Shown here in pieces: positions 9,451-16,736 of a stretch of DNA of 64,000 nucleotides. Made by a program: the position numbers and the translations under genes. The stretch spans positions 12,224 through 76,223 of the forward strand of contig CAKUJM010000008.1 in the NCBI GenBank assembly GCA_934661755.1, written 5' to 3'. A model generated the notes under the pieces. The model saw nothing but the letters and a program-made list of their open reading frames with translations, was not told the origin of the DNA and did not search any database. This DNA comes from an uncultured Lentisphaeria bacterium. GTDB lineage: Bacteria > Verrucomicrobiota > Lentisphaeria > Oligosphaerales > Oligosphaeraceae. Position 1 is the first letter of the stretch, and the number at the start of each line of letters is the position of its first letter.

Positions 9451-9879
9451 TCAGATGCAGTCGCCATCAGGCACATTGATGGCGATGATGTCGCCGACGG
9501 CTACTGCCGTGCCGGAGTCCAGGACCAGCGTCCTGTCGGCAACGGAGATGGCGACCAGGCGTCCGGACAGGGTGCGGTAGCTCCCGCCAGGCTTGCGGCG
9601 GTCATCGACAAAACATTCGATTTCCACCATCGGCTTCTGGTCCAGGCGGCTGGCCAGGTGCGCCAGCCGGCGGTCCAGGATCGCCAGCTCATTTTCATCC
9701 AGGGACAGCCTGGACTCGGTCTGGCGTGCGGCCTCCTCAATGGCGTCATCATATCCCGCCAGCGGCGAAAACGATGCGAATTGCGCCGCACGGTCGCGCA
9801 GCGGCATCGGCGCGCGGGTGGCCGACACGTGGTGCGGCAGCTCCACGATATCCTCGTATGGGAATGGCTCGCCATTCAT
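9451..9879 (-). CDS. YolD-like protein
   Basis: 142 residues. The start PYEDIVELPHHVSATRAPM followed by DRAAQFASFSPLAGYDDAIEE is the hallmark of the YolD-like family that is encoded next to Y-family polymerases, best known in Firmicutes and their phages and conjugative elements. The C-terminal part is beta-rich (SGRLVAISVADRTLVLDSG). Function is not settled; it is thought to accompany translesion polymerases. Its ATG overlaps the last codons of the polymerase gene upstream by 4 bp, so the two are translationally coupled. Confidence 0.85.
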   Translation of the reverse strand: MNGEPFPYEDIVELPHHVSATRAPMPLRDRAAQFASFSPLAGYDDAIEEAARQTESRLSLDENELAILDRRLAHLASRLDQKPMVEIECFVDDRRKPGGSYRTLSGRLVAISVADRTLVLDSGTAVAVGDIIAINVPDGDCI

Positions 9880-11378
9880 GCCTGATGCCCTCCGATCTGA
9901 CGGTTGCGGGTGCGGGCAGTGGCGCCATCCTCCAGATTCATGCCCTTGAGGATGGCATTCCTGCCCAATTTCCGGCGAATGGCAATCAGTGCGTCCTGCG
10001 CCTTGCGCTCACGCGCCTCCGCCGCCTGTCCCTGGCTGCGCGCACCCTCCATGGCGCCGTCGTCATCCGTGAACAGCTCAAGCTGCCGCGGCCTGGCGGC
10101 CCGGGCCGCCTCCTCCTCGGTGACGACATGGCTGGCGACCACGTACATTCGTCGCACCAGCAGCTGCGGATTGGCAATGCGGTCGAACAGCCGCTCCACG
10201 GCCTCCACCATCGTCCGGGAGGAAGCGGTGTACCGCCCCAGATTGAGCGACCCATGCGAGTCCTGCGGCAGCTGGCGTCCGTAGCGATCAACCTCGATCG
10301 CGCCGTGCCAGGCGCCGCCGTCGCGGATATTCCCGACATCATAGCCGACAGTGAGCACCATCTGGTCGGTCATCAAATGCCGTTCGGCCAATTCAAGCGA
10401 CAGCGAATCCGCCATCTCCTTGACCGCCAGCCGCGCCCGGTCGTACGGATACGGCTCCGGCAGCACCTGCCCGACGCTGCGGCTGCTGCTCTCCGGGCGA
10501 TATTCCTTGATCTGGGCGATGGTGCATGGCTCCCATCCCCAGGCATGGTCAATGAGCAGTTCAGCATTGACGCCAAAGAGCCGGTAGAGGAGATCCTCGT
10601 GGGCAAGCGACAGCCTCGCGATATCGCCCATGGTCAGTATTCCGTGCGATTCCAGGCGGCTGGCATAGCCCCGGCCAACCCGCCAGAAATCCGTAAGCGG
10701 CCGATGGGTCCACAGGGTCCGCCGATATGAGAGCTCATCGAGCTGGGCGATGCGGACGCCGTCGCGGTCGGCGGGGATGCGCTTGGCCACGATGTCCATT
10801 GCCACCTTGGCAAGATAGAGGTTGTCGCCAATGCCGGCGGTGGCGGTGATGCCGGTTTCGTTCAGCACGTCACGGATCAGCCGCATTGCAAAATCGTGGG
10901 CGGAAAGCCGGTATAGCCGCAAATACTGCGTGGCGTCGATGAACACCTCGTCGATGGAGTAGACATGGATGTCGTCGGGCGAGACATGACGCATGTAGAT
11001 GGAGAAGATCTTCTGGCTGACCTCCATGTACCGTGCCATGCGCGGCGGGGCGACGACATACCCCAGCTCCAATGACGGTTCCGCATCCAGCTGGGCGGAG
11101 ATGACGGATCTGCCGGTGAAACGCCGCCCCGGCGCATTGCGCAGCCGCCACGCATTTACCTCGCGCGCCCGCTGCACCACTTCGAAAAGCCGTGCCCTCC
11201 CGGGAATGCCGAAGGCCTTCAGCGACGGCGACACTGCCAGGCAGATGGTCTTTTCCGTGCGCGACTCGTCCGCCACCACCAGATTCACCGCCAGCGGGTC
11301 AAATCCGCGGTCCACGCACTCGACCGATGCGAAGAAGGACTTCAGGTCTATGGCGATGTAAAAGCGCTGTGGCATCAC
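9876..11378 (-). CDS. Y-family DNA polymerase (UvrX/DinB-like)
   Basis: 500 residues. It is a translesion polymerase candidate. The catalytic block 1 is IAIDLKSFFASVECVDRGFDP (first Asp), and the second acidic block is HVYSIDEVFIDAT, with the paired Asp-Glu. Next come TATAGIGDNLYLAKVAMD and the helix-hairpin-helix-like LTDFWRVGRGYASRLESHGI. The C-terminal ~150 residues form the little-finger domain and a basic tail. This layout matches the UmuC-like/UvrX subfamily that pairs with YolD rather than classical DinB, and it lacks an obvious beta-clamp motif by eye. Operon with the YolD-like gene; probably damage-inducible, but I see no operator I can name. Confidence 0.9.
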   Translation of the reverse strand: MMPQRFYIAIDLKSFFASVECVDRGFDPLAVNLVVADESRTEKTICLAVSPSLKAFGIPGRARLFEVVQRAREVNAWRLRNAPGRRFTGRSVISAQLDAEPSLELGYVVAPPRMARYMEVSQKIFSIYMRHVSPDDIHVYSIDEVFIDATQYLRLYRLSAHDFAMRLIRDVLNETGITATAGIGDNLYLAKVAMDIVAKRIPADRDGVRIAQLDELSYRRTLWTHRPLTDFWRVGRGYASRLESHGILTMGDIARLSLAHEDLLYRLFGVNAELLIDHAWGWEPCTIAQIKEYRPESSSRSVGQVLPEPYPYDRARLAVKEMADSLSLELAERHLMTDQMVLTVGYDVGNIRDGGAWHGAIEVDRYGRQLPQDSHGSLNLGRYTASSRTMVEAVERLFDRIANPQLLVRRMYVVASHVVTEEEAARAARPRQLELFTDDDGAMEGARSQGQAAEARERKAQDALIAIRRKLGRNAILKGMNLEDGATARTRNRQIGGHQA

Positions 11379-11540
11379 TGTGGCATCGATGGGAACGGCA
11401 CGCCATCCAGGTGGGCGTGAAGATGGCCCCTTGCGCCATGCCGGCCCTCAACCGGCTGCGCGGCATCCCGGAATTTCGTTTTCGGCTTCAGCAGAATATA
11501 CATCGCCATATTCAGGCATTATCTTATGCCGAGTTACATG

Positions 11541-11562
11541 TCCGGGCTCTCATGGAGCCGGA
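11541..11562 (+). other. Hairpin just upstream of the TPP riboswitch
   Basis: TCCGG/CTC pairs with GAG/CCGGA across a short loop with one bulged G. It sits 12 bp before the aptamer. It may be an independent leader stem; there is no T tract to make it a terminator. Confidence 0.45.
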
Positions 11563-11574
11563 CACATTTGAAAT

Positions 11575-11655
11575 GGGGTGCTGCGGCCGCGGGTGCGGCC
11601 GGTGCTGAGAGAGTCCCATGGAACCTGATGCGGGTAATTCCGCCGGAGGGAAGCA
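11575..11655 (+). promoter_or_regulatory. TPP riboswitch (THI element)
   Basis: The conserved THI-box blocks appear in order: GGGGTGC (11575-11581), a G/C-rich variable stem, GTGCTGAGAGAGTCCC, GGAACCTGATGCGGGTAAT, and CGCCGGAGGGAAGC. These match the pyrimidine- and pyrophosphate-sensing helices of the thiamin pyrophosphate aptamer. The last block, GGAGGG at 11645-11650, is also the Shine-Dalgarno for the ATG at 11660. Ligand binding would therefore hide the ribosome site directly, so translational repression by thiamin pyrophosphate is the likely mode. Confidence 0.93.
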
Positions 11656-11659
11656 GAAA

Positions 11660-12853
11660 ATGAAGAAGACCTCTATTTTTTCCAATGCCTTGCTATGGTT
11701 TGGCGCCGCGGTTTCGGTTGCCGAAATTGAGACCGGTGCCCAGCTGGCGGCTTTCGCCGGGAAGGGCGGAGAGTCGCTGTGGCCGGCCATCCTGGCAATC
11801 CTGGCCGGCCATGCCGTCGGCGGATTCCTGTTTTTCCTGTGCGCAATGATCTGCGCCCGCCGGCAGGTCAATGCGATGAGCGCACAACGATGCCATTACG
11901 GCAATTGCGGCGCAAAATTCTTCGCCGGCGCCAACATCCTCCAGCTGATTGGATGGACTGCGGTGATGATTGCCCAGGGCGCGGCGGCCGCCAATGCGCT
12001 GATCAGCGCCATCCCGCTCTGGGCGATGTGCGTGGCCATCGGGGCGATGGTGGCGATCTGGCTCTATTGCGGCGCCGGCGAGGCGGTCCGGCTCAATGGC
12101 GTGGCCGTGGCGCTGCTCTTCGCAATGGTCGTCATCCTGACCATCCGGCTGATCATGCAATGCCATGGCAATGACGGCGTCGCCGCGGCGGCTGGAGGCG
12201 AGTTCTCCTTCTGGACGGCCTTCGAATTGTCGGCGTGCATGCCGTTGTCGTGGCTGCCATTGGCCGGAGACTATGTCAAGGACGCCCGGAAGCCGATGGC
12301 GGCCTCGGCGGTCTCCGCCGTCGTCTATACCATCGGATCCACCTGGATGTACCTGATCGGACTGACGGCGACGATTTTCCTCTCCGCCGCCAATACCACC
12401 GCCATCTTCGCCGGCTTCGGAATGGCTGGAATCGCGCTGGCGGTGGTGGTCCTCTCGACGGTCACCACCACCTTCCTGGATGCATGGTCGGCGGGCGAGA
12501 GCGCAACCACCATCTGGGGGCGGTTCAATCCACGGTGGATCTCCATTGGAGTGACCGCGCTGGGGATCATCCTTGCGATCTGGGGGATCATGGATCACCT
12601 GATGGATTTCCTCTATTTCATCGCCGCCGTCTTCGCCCCCATGGCCGCAGTGCAGATCATCGACTACTTCCTGGGTGAAAAAGACTACCCGCACCGCCAT
12701 GCAGTCAATTGCGCCGGCTGGCTGATCGGCTTCGCGGCCTACCAGCTCTGCCTGCGGTTCGCATGTCCATTCGGATCCGCCATCCCCGCCATGGCCGCCG
12801 CAGTCGCGCTGCCCGCGGTCGTGGCCCTGGCCAACAGGAAAAAAAGCGCATAG
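11660..12853 (+). CDS. cytX: Hydroxymethylpyrimidine permease CytX
   Basis: 397 residues with ~12 hydrophobic segments, in the nucleobase-cation-symport-1 family. The N-terminus FSNALLWFGAAVSVAEIETGA is typical of CytX, as is the central SWLPLAGDYVKDARKP loop and the terminal DYFLGEKDY element. CytX is predicted to import the thiamin precursor HMP. The TPP riboswitch immediately upstream supports that assignment strongly. Start chosen at 11660 because an in-frame ATG at 11618 lies inside the aptamer. No thiamin biosynthesis genes adjoin it in this window, so it may serve precursor salvage. Confidence 0.93.
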   Translation: MKKTSIFSNALLWFGAAVSVAEIETGAQLAAFAGKGGESLWPAILAILAGHAVGGFLFFLCAMICARRQVNAMSAQRCHYGNCGAKFFAGANILQLIGWTAVMIAQGAAAANALISAIPLWAMCVAIGAMVAIWLYCGAGEAVRLNGVAVALLFAMVVILTIRLIMQCHGNDGVAAAAGGEFSFWTAFELSACMPLSWLPLAGDYVKDARKPMAASAVSAVVYTIGSTWMYLIGLTATIFLSAANTTAIFAGFGMAGIALAVVVLSTVTTTFLDAWSAGESATTIWGRFNPRWISIGVTALGIILAIWGIMDHLMDFLYFIAAVFAPMAAVQIIDYFLGEKDYPHRHAVNCAGWLIGFAAYQLCLRFACPFGSAIPAMAAAVALPAVVALANRKKSA

Positions 12854-12967
12854 AACCGGTTTGCAGGATCGGAATTGATTCCGCCGGGCAATGGCGGGGG
12901 ATGGCTTGACGCCCGGAAGCCGGTTCAGATGCCGTCAAACCGCAAGCAGCACAAGGAGGAAACTTCC

Positions 12968-13816
12968 ATGCAATGCACGACACTGAGCAACGGAGTCAAG
13001 ATGCCGATGATCGGCTATGGCGTGTTCCAGGTTGATCCGCAGGAGGCCCAGCGCTGCGTCTCCGACGCGCTGTCCATCGGCTACCGCATGGTGGATACGG
13101 CGCAGGCCTACCGCAACGAAGAGGGCGTGGGTGCCGCGGTGCGTAAAAGCGGACTGGGGCGCGAGGAGGTGTTCCTGGTCTCGAAGATCTGGATATCCAA
13201 TTATGGCGAGGAGCGGGCGCTGGCCTCCATCGACGAGAGCCTGAAGCGGCTTCAGACCGACTACATCGACCTGATGCTTCTGCACCAGCCGTTCTGCGAC
13301 CGCTACGGCGCGTATCGCGCATTGGAAAAGGCGTACAAGGCAGGAAAGCTGCGCGCCATCGGCGTGAGCAACTTCTACCCCGACCACCTCGTCGACCTGG
13401 CCTCCAATATGGAGATCTCACCAATGGTCAACCAGGTCGAGACCCACGTGTTCAACCAACAGGCGGCATCACGCAAATACATGGACGAATTCGACTGCCG
13501 CATCATGTCGTGGGGACCGCTGGCCGAGGGGCGCAACGGGCTCTTCACCAATCCCGTCCTGGCGGAGATCGGCCAGGAGCATGGCAAGTCCGCCGCCCAG
13601 ATCGCGCTGCGCTTCCTGCTGCAGGACGGCGTCATTGTCATTCCGAAATCGACGCACGCCGAGCGGATGAGGGAAAACCTGGACATCCTGGATTTCTCGC
13701 TCACGGACAGCCAGATGGATTGCATCCGCGCACTGGATACGGAGACGACCCTCTTCCTTGACCACCATGACGGCGAGGTCGTAAAAAAGTTCATGTCCTG
13801 GCGCAACCCGGTCTGA
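12968..13816 (+). CDS. Aldo/keto reductase
   Basis: 282 residues, standard length. It reduces carbonyl compounds with NAD(P)H. Visible family features: MIGYGVFQVDPQEA, GYRMVDTAQAYRNEEGVG (catalytic Asp and Tyr), FLVSKIWISNYG (catalytic Lys), LMLLHQPF (catalytic His), AIGVSNFYPDHL, and the cofactor block VIVIPKSTHAERMRENLDI. The start has a perfect AAGGAGG nine bases upstream. A second, broken copy of its C-terminal third lies at 16737-16963, on the far side of the inserted restriction-modification island. The stop is followed by three copies of a CGGAGGAAAA repeat. Confidence 0.96.
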   Translation: MQCTTLSNGVKMPMIGYGVFQVDPQEAQRCVSDALSIGYRMVDTAQAYRNEEGVGAAVRKSGLGREEVFLVSKIWISNYGEERALASIDESLKRLQTDYIDLMLLHQPFCDRYGAYRALEKAYKAGKLRAIGVSNFYPDHLVDLASNMEISPMVNQVETHVFNQQAASRKYMDEFDCRIMSWGPLAEGRNGLFTNPVLAEIGQEHGKSAAQIALRFLLQDGVIVIPKSTHAERMRENLDILDFSLTDSQMDCIRALDTETTLFLDHHDGEVVKKFMSWRNPV

Positions 13817-14028
13817 ACGGAGGAAAACGGAGGAAAACGGAGGGTGCGTTTTTCTCCCCTCCCCTCATAATGCCTCCAGCGTCGTCCGGTTTATGATCAT
13901 GTCCTGCCATTCCTCGTTGAGCGAGGCAAAGCGTGCCGACCATCCGGAGATGCGGACCACCAGATTCGGAAAGCGGTCGGGCGCTTTTTTCGCCTCACGC
14001 AGCATTTCCGGATCAACGGCGTCGATCT
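13407..14028. repeat. Left copy of long direct repeat flanking the restriction-modification island
   Basis: 622 bp comprising the last ~410 bp of the intact aldo/keto reductase gene, a short spacer, and the 3' end of a glycyl radical enzyme gene. The same sequence recurs at 16737-17205 in the same orientation, but with the reductase C-terminal part deleted and the spacer repeat expanded. The enzyme part looks identical between copies; the reductase part differs at about seven positions in 227. Confidence 0.93.
13818..13843. repeat. 10-bp tandem repeat CGGAGGAAAA, 3 units
   Basis: CGGAGG at 13818, 13828 and 13838, spaced by AAAA, between the reductase stop and the remnant of the convergent glycyl radical enzyme gene. 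The right-hand copy at 16965-17020 has six units with most changed to CGGCGG. Confidence 0.9.
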
Positions 14029-14049
14029 CCGGAAAACGTTGCAAGGTGT
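13865..14049 (-). pseudogene. Remnant of glycyl radical enzyme gene 3' end
   Basis: The minus strand encodes the last ~55 residues of the intact enzyme at 17042-19219, including the glycyl-radical loop with RISGWSARF. Identity stops at 14028. The following ~20 bases (TCCGGAAAACGTTGCAAGGTGT at 14027-14049, in pieces) then resemble positions ~17680-17702 of the intact gene, so the remnant may also carry an internal deletion. It has no start and is presumably non-functional. Confidence 0.85.
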
Positions 14050-14050
14050 A

Positions 14051-14070
14051 TTTCACTCGATTCAGTGAAA
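14051..14070. promoter_or_regulatory. Candidate operator: perfect 7-bp inverted repeat
   Basis: TTTCACT CGATTC AGTGAAA lies ~100 bp before the methyltransferase start, at the left edge of the island. A third half-site-like AAGTGAAA follows at 14075-14082. Palindromes of this type bind dimeric regulators; which regulator is unknown, and no controller gene is encoded in the island. Confidence 0.45.
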
Positions 14071-14116
14071 TCGTAAGTGAAAAAATCCCAAAAAACAAGG
14101 AATGGACATGGCAAAT

Positions 14117-14145
14117 TGCTGATTTGCAGTATATCTTAATCAGCA
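14117..14145. promoter_or_regulatory. Second inverted repeat upstream of the methyltransferase
   Basis: TGCTGATT (14117-14124) and AATCAGCA (14138-14145) are perfect 8-bp arms around an AT-rich 13-nt centre containing TATATCTT. It could be an operator overlapping the promoter, or a stem in the 5' leader of the mRNA, ending about 22 bases before the start codon. Confidence 0.45.
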
Positions 14146-14167
14146 GACACTGCATAGGAAAAAGACG

Positions 14168-15328
14168 ATGCCGAGAACAGGAAACAATAGCAAAAGCCTG
14201 ACAAGGGCTGGCGTGGCCAAGAAGGATGATTTCTTCACGCAGCTGACGGATATAGAGGAAGAGGTCAAACACTATAGAGAACATTTCAAGAACGCCTCCG
14301 TTCTGTGCAATTGTGACGACCCCTCCGTCTCGAATTTCTACAAGTATTTCATGCTCAACTTTGAGTTTCTCGGACTGCGGAAACTGGTGGGAGTGTGCTA
14401 CAAGAACAGCCGCTACGACATGTTCAGCGAGTTCCAGGACCGGTATTCCGTCTGTCTGGAATACAACGGGCGGGCGGCGGAGCAGCCGATAAAGACAACC
14501 ATCCTGTCCGGAGACGGTGATTTCCGCTCCGAGGAGTGCAAGGAGCTGCTCAGACATGCGGACATCGTCGTAACGAACCCGCCTTTTTCGCTTTTCAGGG
14601 AGTACATCGCGCAGTTGATTGAGTTCAACAAGAAGTTCCTCATCATCGGCAATGTGAACGCCGTGACCTACAAGGAGGTATTCCCCCTGTTCAAGAACAA
14701 CCAGATTTGGTTCGGCGCATCCATCCATTCCGGCGACCGTGAATTCGAGGTTCCGAAGGACTACCCGCTTTACGCTTCGGGATGCCGCGTCGACGAGTCA
14801 ACAGGGCGGAAATACATTCGCGTAAAGGGTGTGAGGTGGTTCACTAACCTGGATTACCCGCAGTTACACGAGGACTTGATTCTCTACAAGACATATTCGC
14901 CGGAGGAATATCCGCATTATGACAACTACGATGCCATTAATGTTGATAAGACAGCAGATATACCAATGGATTATGCACCATGCTGGTTTACTTGCACCAA
15001 GGCTGCGAATTGCCAATGGGCACAGCACAAGGGGCGGAATGCAGAGATGAATGATTTGTGTGATGAGGAAGATGTGTACAGAACAGAACAGAACAGAACA
15101 GAACAGAACAGAACAGAACAGAACAGAACAGAACAGAACAGAACAGAACAGAACATCGCGCGGCGTAGAAATGGCATCATTGGAGTGCCAATCACCTTTA
15201 TCGACAGATACAACCCCGACCAATTTGAAATCGTTGGCAACGAGTACACCCTTGCAATTGATAAGGGACGCGGCTATGTCAACGGAAAGAGAATGTATTC
15301 ACGAATCTTTATTGTCAGGAAAATGTAA
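14168..15328 (+). CDS. EcoRI-family adenine-specific DNA methyltransferase with phase-variable repeat
   Basis: 386 residues in the present frame. It is predicted to methylate adenine in a restriction site using S-adenosylmethionine. The EcoRI-methylase pattern runs through residues 1-269: DDFFTQLTDIEEEVKHY, CNCDDP (49-52), GDGDFRSEECKELL, the catalytic NPPF (137-140), WFTNLD, and YDNYDAINVDKTADIPMDY. In relatives, DIPMDY leads directly into GVMGVPITFLD. Here residues 270-304 form an extra Cys-rich linker, and 305-329 are five RTEQN units encoded by 15 GAACA repeats. The usual C-terminal module (GVPITFIDRYNPDQFEIVG) follows at ~336-386. A second such module lies downstream in another frame. 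Gain or loss of one repeat changes the C-terminus. AGGAAAAAG precedes the ATG. AT-richer than its surroundings, consistent with transfer. Confidence 0.92.
   Translation: MPRTGNNSKSLTRAGVAKKDDFFTQLTDIEEEVKHYREHFKNASVLCNCDDPSVSNFYKYFMLNFEFLGLRKLVGVCYKNSRYDMFSEFQDRYSVCLEYNGRAAEQPIKTTILSGDGDFRSEECKELLRHADIVVTNPPFSLFREYIAQLIEFNKKFLIIGNVNAVTYKEVFPLFKNNQIWFGASIHSGDREFEVPKDYPLYASGCRVDESTGRKYIRVKGVRWFTNLDYPQLHEDLILYKTYSPEEYPHYDNYDAINVDKTADIPMDYAPCWFTCTKAANCQWAQHKGRNAEMNDLCDEEDVYRTEQNRTEQNRTEQNRTEQNRTEQNIARRRNGIIGVPITFIDRYNPDQFEIVGNEYTLAIDKGRGYVNGKRMYSRIFIVRKM
15081..15155 (+). repeat. Pentanucleotide repeat (GAACA)15 within the methyltransferase gene
   Basis: Fifteen perfect tandem copies, with three further matching bases on the left (ACA at 15078-15080). 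75 bp is a multiple of three, so the present allele is in frame and reads RTEQN five times. One unit is 5 bp, so any change other than three units shifts the frame. Tracts of this length and purity are prone to slipped-strand mispairing. Confidence 0.98.
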
Positions 15329-15557
15329 CGGTGTCATGGGAGTGCCAATCACTTTTCTTGATAGATTCAACCCCGATCAATTTGAAATCGTGGGAATGGC
15401 AAAAAGAGGCGCTGGCGATCCAATGCTAAAGACGAAAGTCTACACAAGAGAAGATTATCCCAATTATAGCGATTTGAATGCTACACCGACTTTGTTTGAT
15501 GCCAATGGTGTATTGCATAATACATACCCCCGCATTTTGATTAGGAGAAAATACTGA
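15329..15557 (+). other. Alternative C-terminal module of the methyltransferase, out of frame in this allele
   Basis: Open in the frame that starts at multiples of three, and continuous with the repeat tract from 15051 to 15557. It encodes CNGVMGVPITFLDRFNPDQFEIVG and ends TYPRILIRRKY, a second copy of the EcoRI-methylase C-terminal segment. It is similar to module 1 at both protein and DNA level (GGAGTGCCAATCAC, CAATTTGAAATCGT shared). With 16 or 13 repeat units the methyltransferase N-terminus would be joined to it, giving 464 residues in the 16-unit case. Its stop TGA (15555-15557) overlaps the ATG of the nuclease gene. Confidence 0.8.
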
Positions 15558-16639
15558 TGGAAATCAAGTTGCATGAGTTCACTGTGGGCGGGGTCGCCAA
15601 TGGCTACCAGAACAGCCTTGAGGAGGGTGTGACGGGGTATGGAGGAAAACTGAACATTCGTCCGAAGTACCAGCGGGAATTCGTCTATGACGCCGCCAAG
15701 CGCAATGCCGTCATAGAGACCATCAACAGCGGTTTCCCCCTCAATGTGATGTACTGGAGCAGAAATACGGACGGGACGTTCGAGATGCTGGATGGCCAGC
15801 AGAGAACAATTTCCTTCTGTGAATACGTGGCTGGCAATTTCAGCGTGAACGAGGTATATTTCCATAGCCTTCCCGATGACCTCCGCCAGAAGTTCCTCGG
15901 CTACAAATTGATGATATATGTCTGCGAGGGCGATGAGTCCGAAAAGCTGGAATGGTTCAAGACAATCAACATCGCCGGAGAGCCCTTGACGCCGCAGGAA
16001 CTCAGGAACGCCATCTACACGGGTGAATGGCTGTCGGACGCCAAGCGCCATTTCAGCAAGTCCAACTGCGCGGCCTCACTTTTGGGGAAGGACTATGTGA
16101 CCGGCAACCCAATTCGCCAGGAACTGCTGGAGAAGACACTGGACTGGTTCACTGACGGGAAAATCAAGGAATACATGTCACTGCACCAGCATGACGGGAA
16201 CGCTGACGAGCTATGGCAGTATTTCCAGGACGTGATAGCCTGGGTGAAGAAGATTTTCCCGAAATACTACCGGGAGATGAAAGGGCTTTCCTGGGGATGC
16301 ATGTACAACGACTACCACCAGAACAAATACAATTCAGCGGATTTGCAGAAGCGCATCGAGGAGCTGATGGCAGATGACGACGTAACCAAGAAGTCCGGCA
16401 TATTTGAATACCTGCTGTCTGGCAACGAAAGGCACTTGAGCATCCGGGCATTTCTGCAGGGAACAATCAGGTCAGTCTACGAGCAGCAGGGACATAAATG
16501 CAGGAAATGCGGCAAGGAATGCACGCTGGAGGAAATGGAGGCAGACCATATTACCCCATGGTCGCAGGGTGGCAGGACTGTCCTCGAAAACTGCCAGATG
16601 CTCTGCAAAAACTGCAATCGAGCCAAGTCGGACAGGTGA
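15557..16639 (+). CDS. DUF262 / HNH endonuclease, probable restriction partner
   Basis: 360 residues. The N-terminal two thirds are a DUF262 (ParB/sulfiredoxin-like) domain: IRPKYQREFVYDAAKRNAVIE and MLDGQQRTISF (DGQQR at 79-83). The last ~50 residues are an HNH nuclease with CRKCGKEC, ADHITPWSQGG, NCQMLCKNCNRAKSD, so both zinc-knuckle pairs and the catalytic His are present. DUF262-HNH proteins include the type IV enzyme GmrSD and partners of stand-alone methyltransferases. Placed directly behind an EcoRI-family methylase, a restriction role is the simplest reading, but cleavage specificity is unknown. AGGAG lies nine bases before the ATG, so it can also be translated on its own. The A of its ATG is the last base of the module-2 stop. 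Confidence 0.88.
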   Translation: MEIKLHEFTVGGVANGYQNSLEEGVTGYGGKLNIRPKYQREFVYDAAKRNAVIETINSGFPLNVMYWSRNTDGTFEMLDGQQRTISFCEYVAGNFSVNEVYFHSLPDDLRQKFLGYKLMIYVCEGDESEKLEWFKTINIAGEPLTPQELRNAIYTGEWLSDAKRHFSKSNCAASLLGKDYVTGNPIRQELLEKTLDWFTDGKIKEYMSLHQHDGNADELWQYFQDVIAWVKKIFPKYYREMKGLSWGCMYNDYHQNKYNSADLQKRIEELMADDDVTKKSGIFEYLLSGNERHLSIRAFLQGTIRSVYEQQGHKCRKCGKECTLEEMEADHITPWSQGGRTVLENCQMLCKNCNRAKSDR

Positions 16640-16736
16640 CTTGATGCATTTGAGCCAATGCCGTCCATAACATGTTAGGCTGTCATGGGCAGCATCGTCA
16701 ACTGTGAACCTACAGGCAAGTTATCCCTTTCGCAGC

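Noticed and set aside
11618..11659. Upstream start for cytX
   Set aside because: The ATG lies inside the TPP aptamer; the riboswitch-linked Shine-Dalgarno serves 11660.
13817..14167. Intact short gene on the minus strand (13865-14728)
   Set aside because: Only its end resembles a protein (the duplicated glycyl radical enzyme tail); the rest is antisense to the methyltransferase.
14864..15249. Minus-strand open frames rich in SVLFC repeats across the GAACA tract
   Set aside because: They are the translation of the complementary repeat (TGTTC) and lie antisense to the methyltransferase; no ribosome site or family-like sequence.
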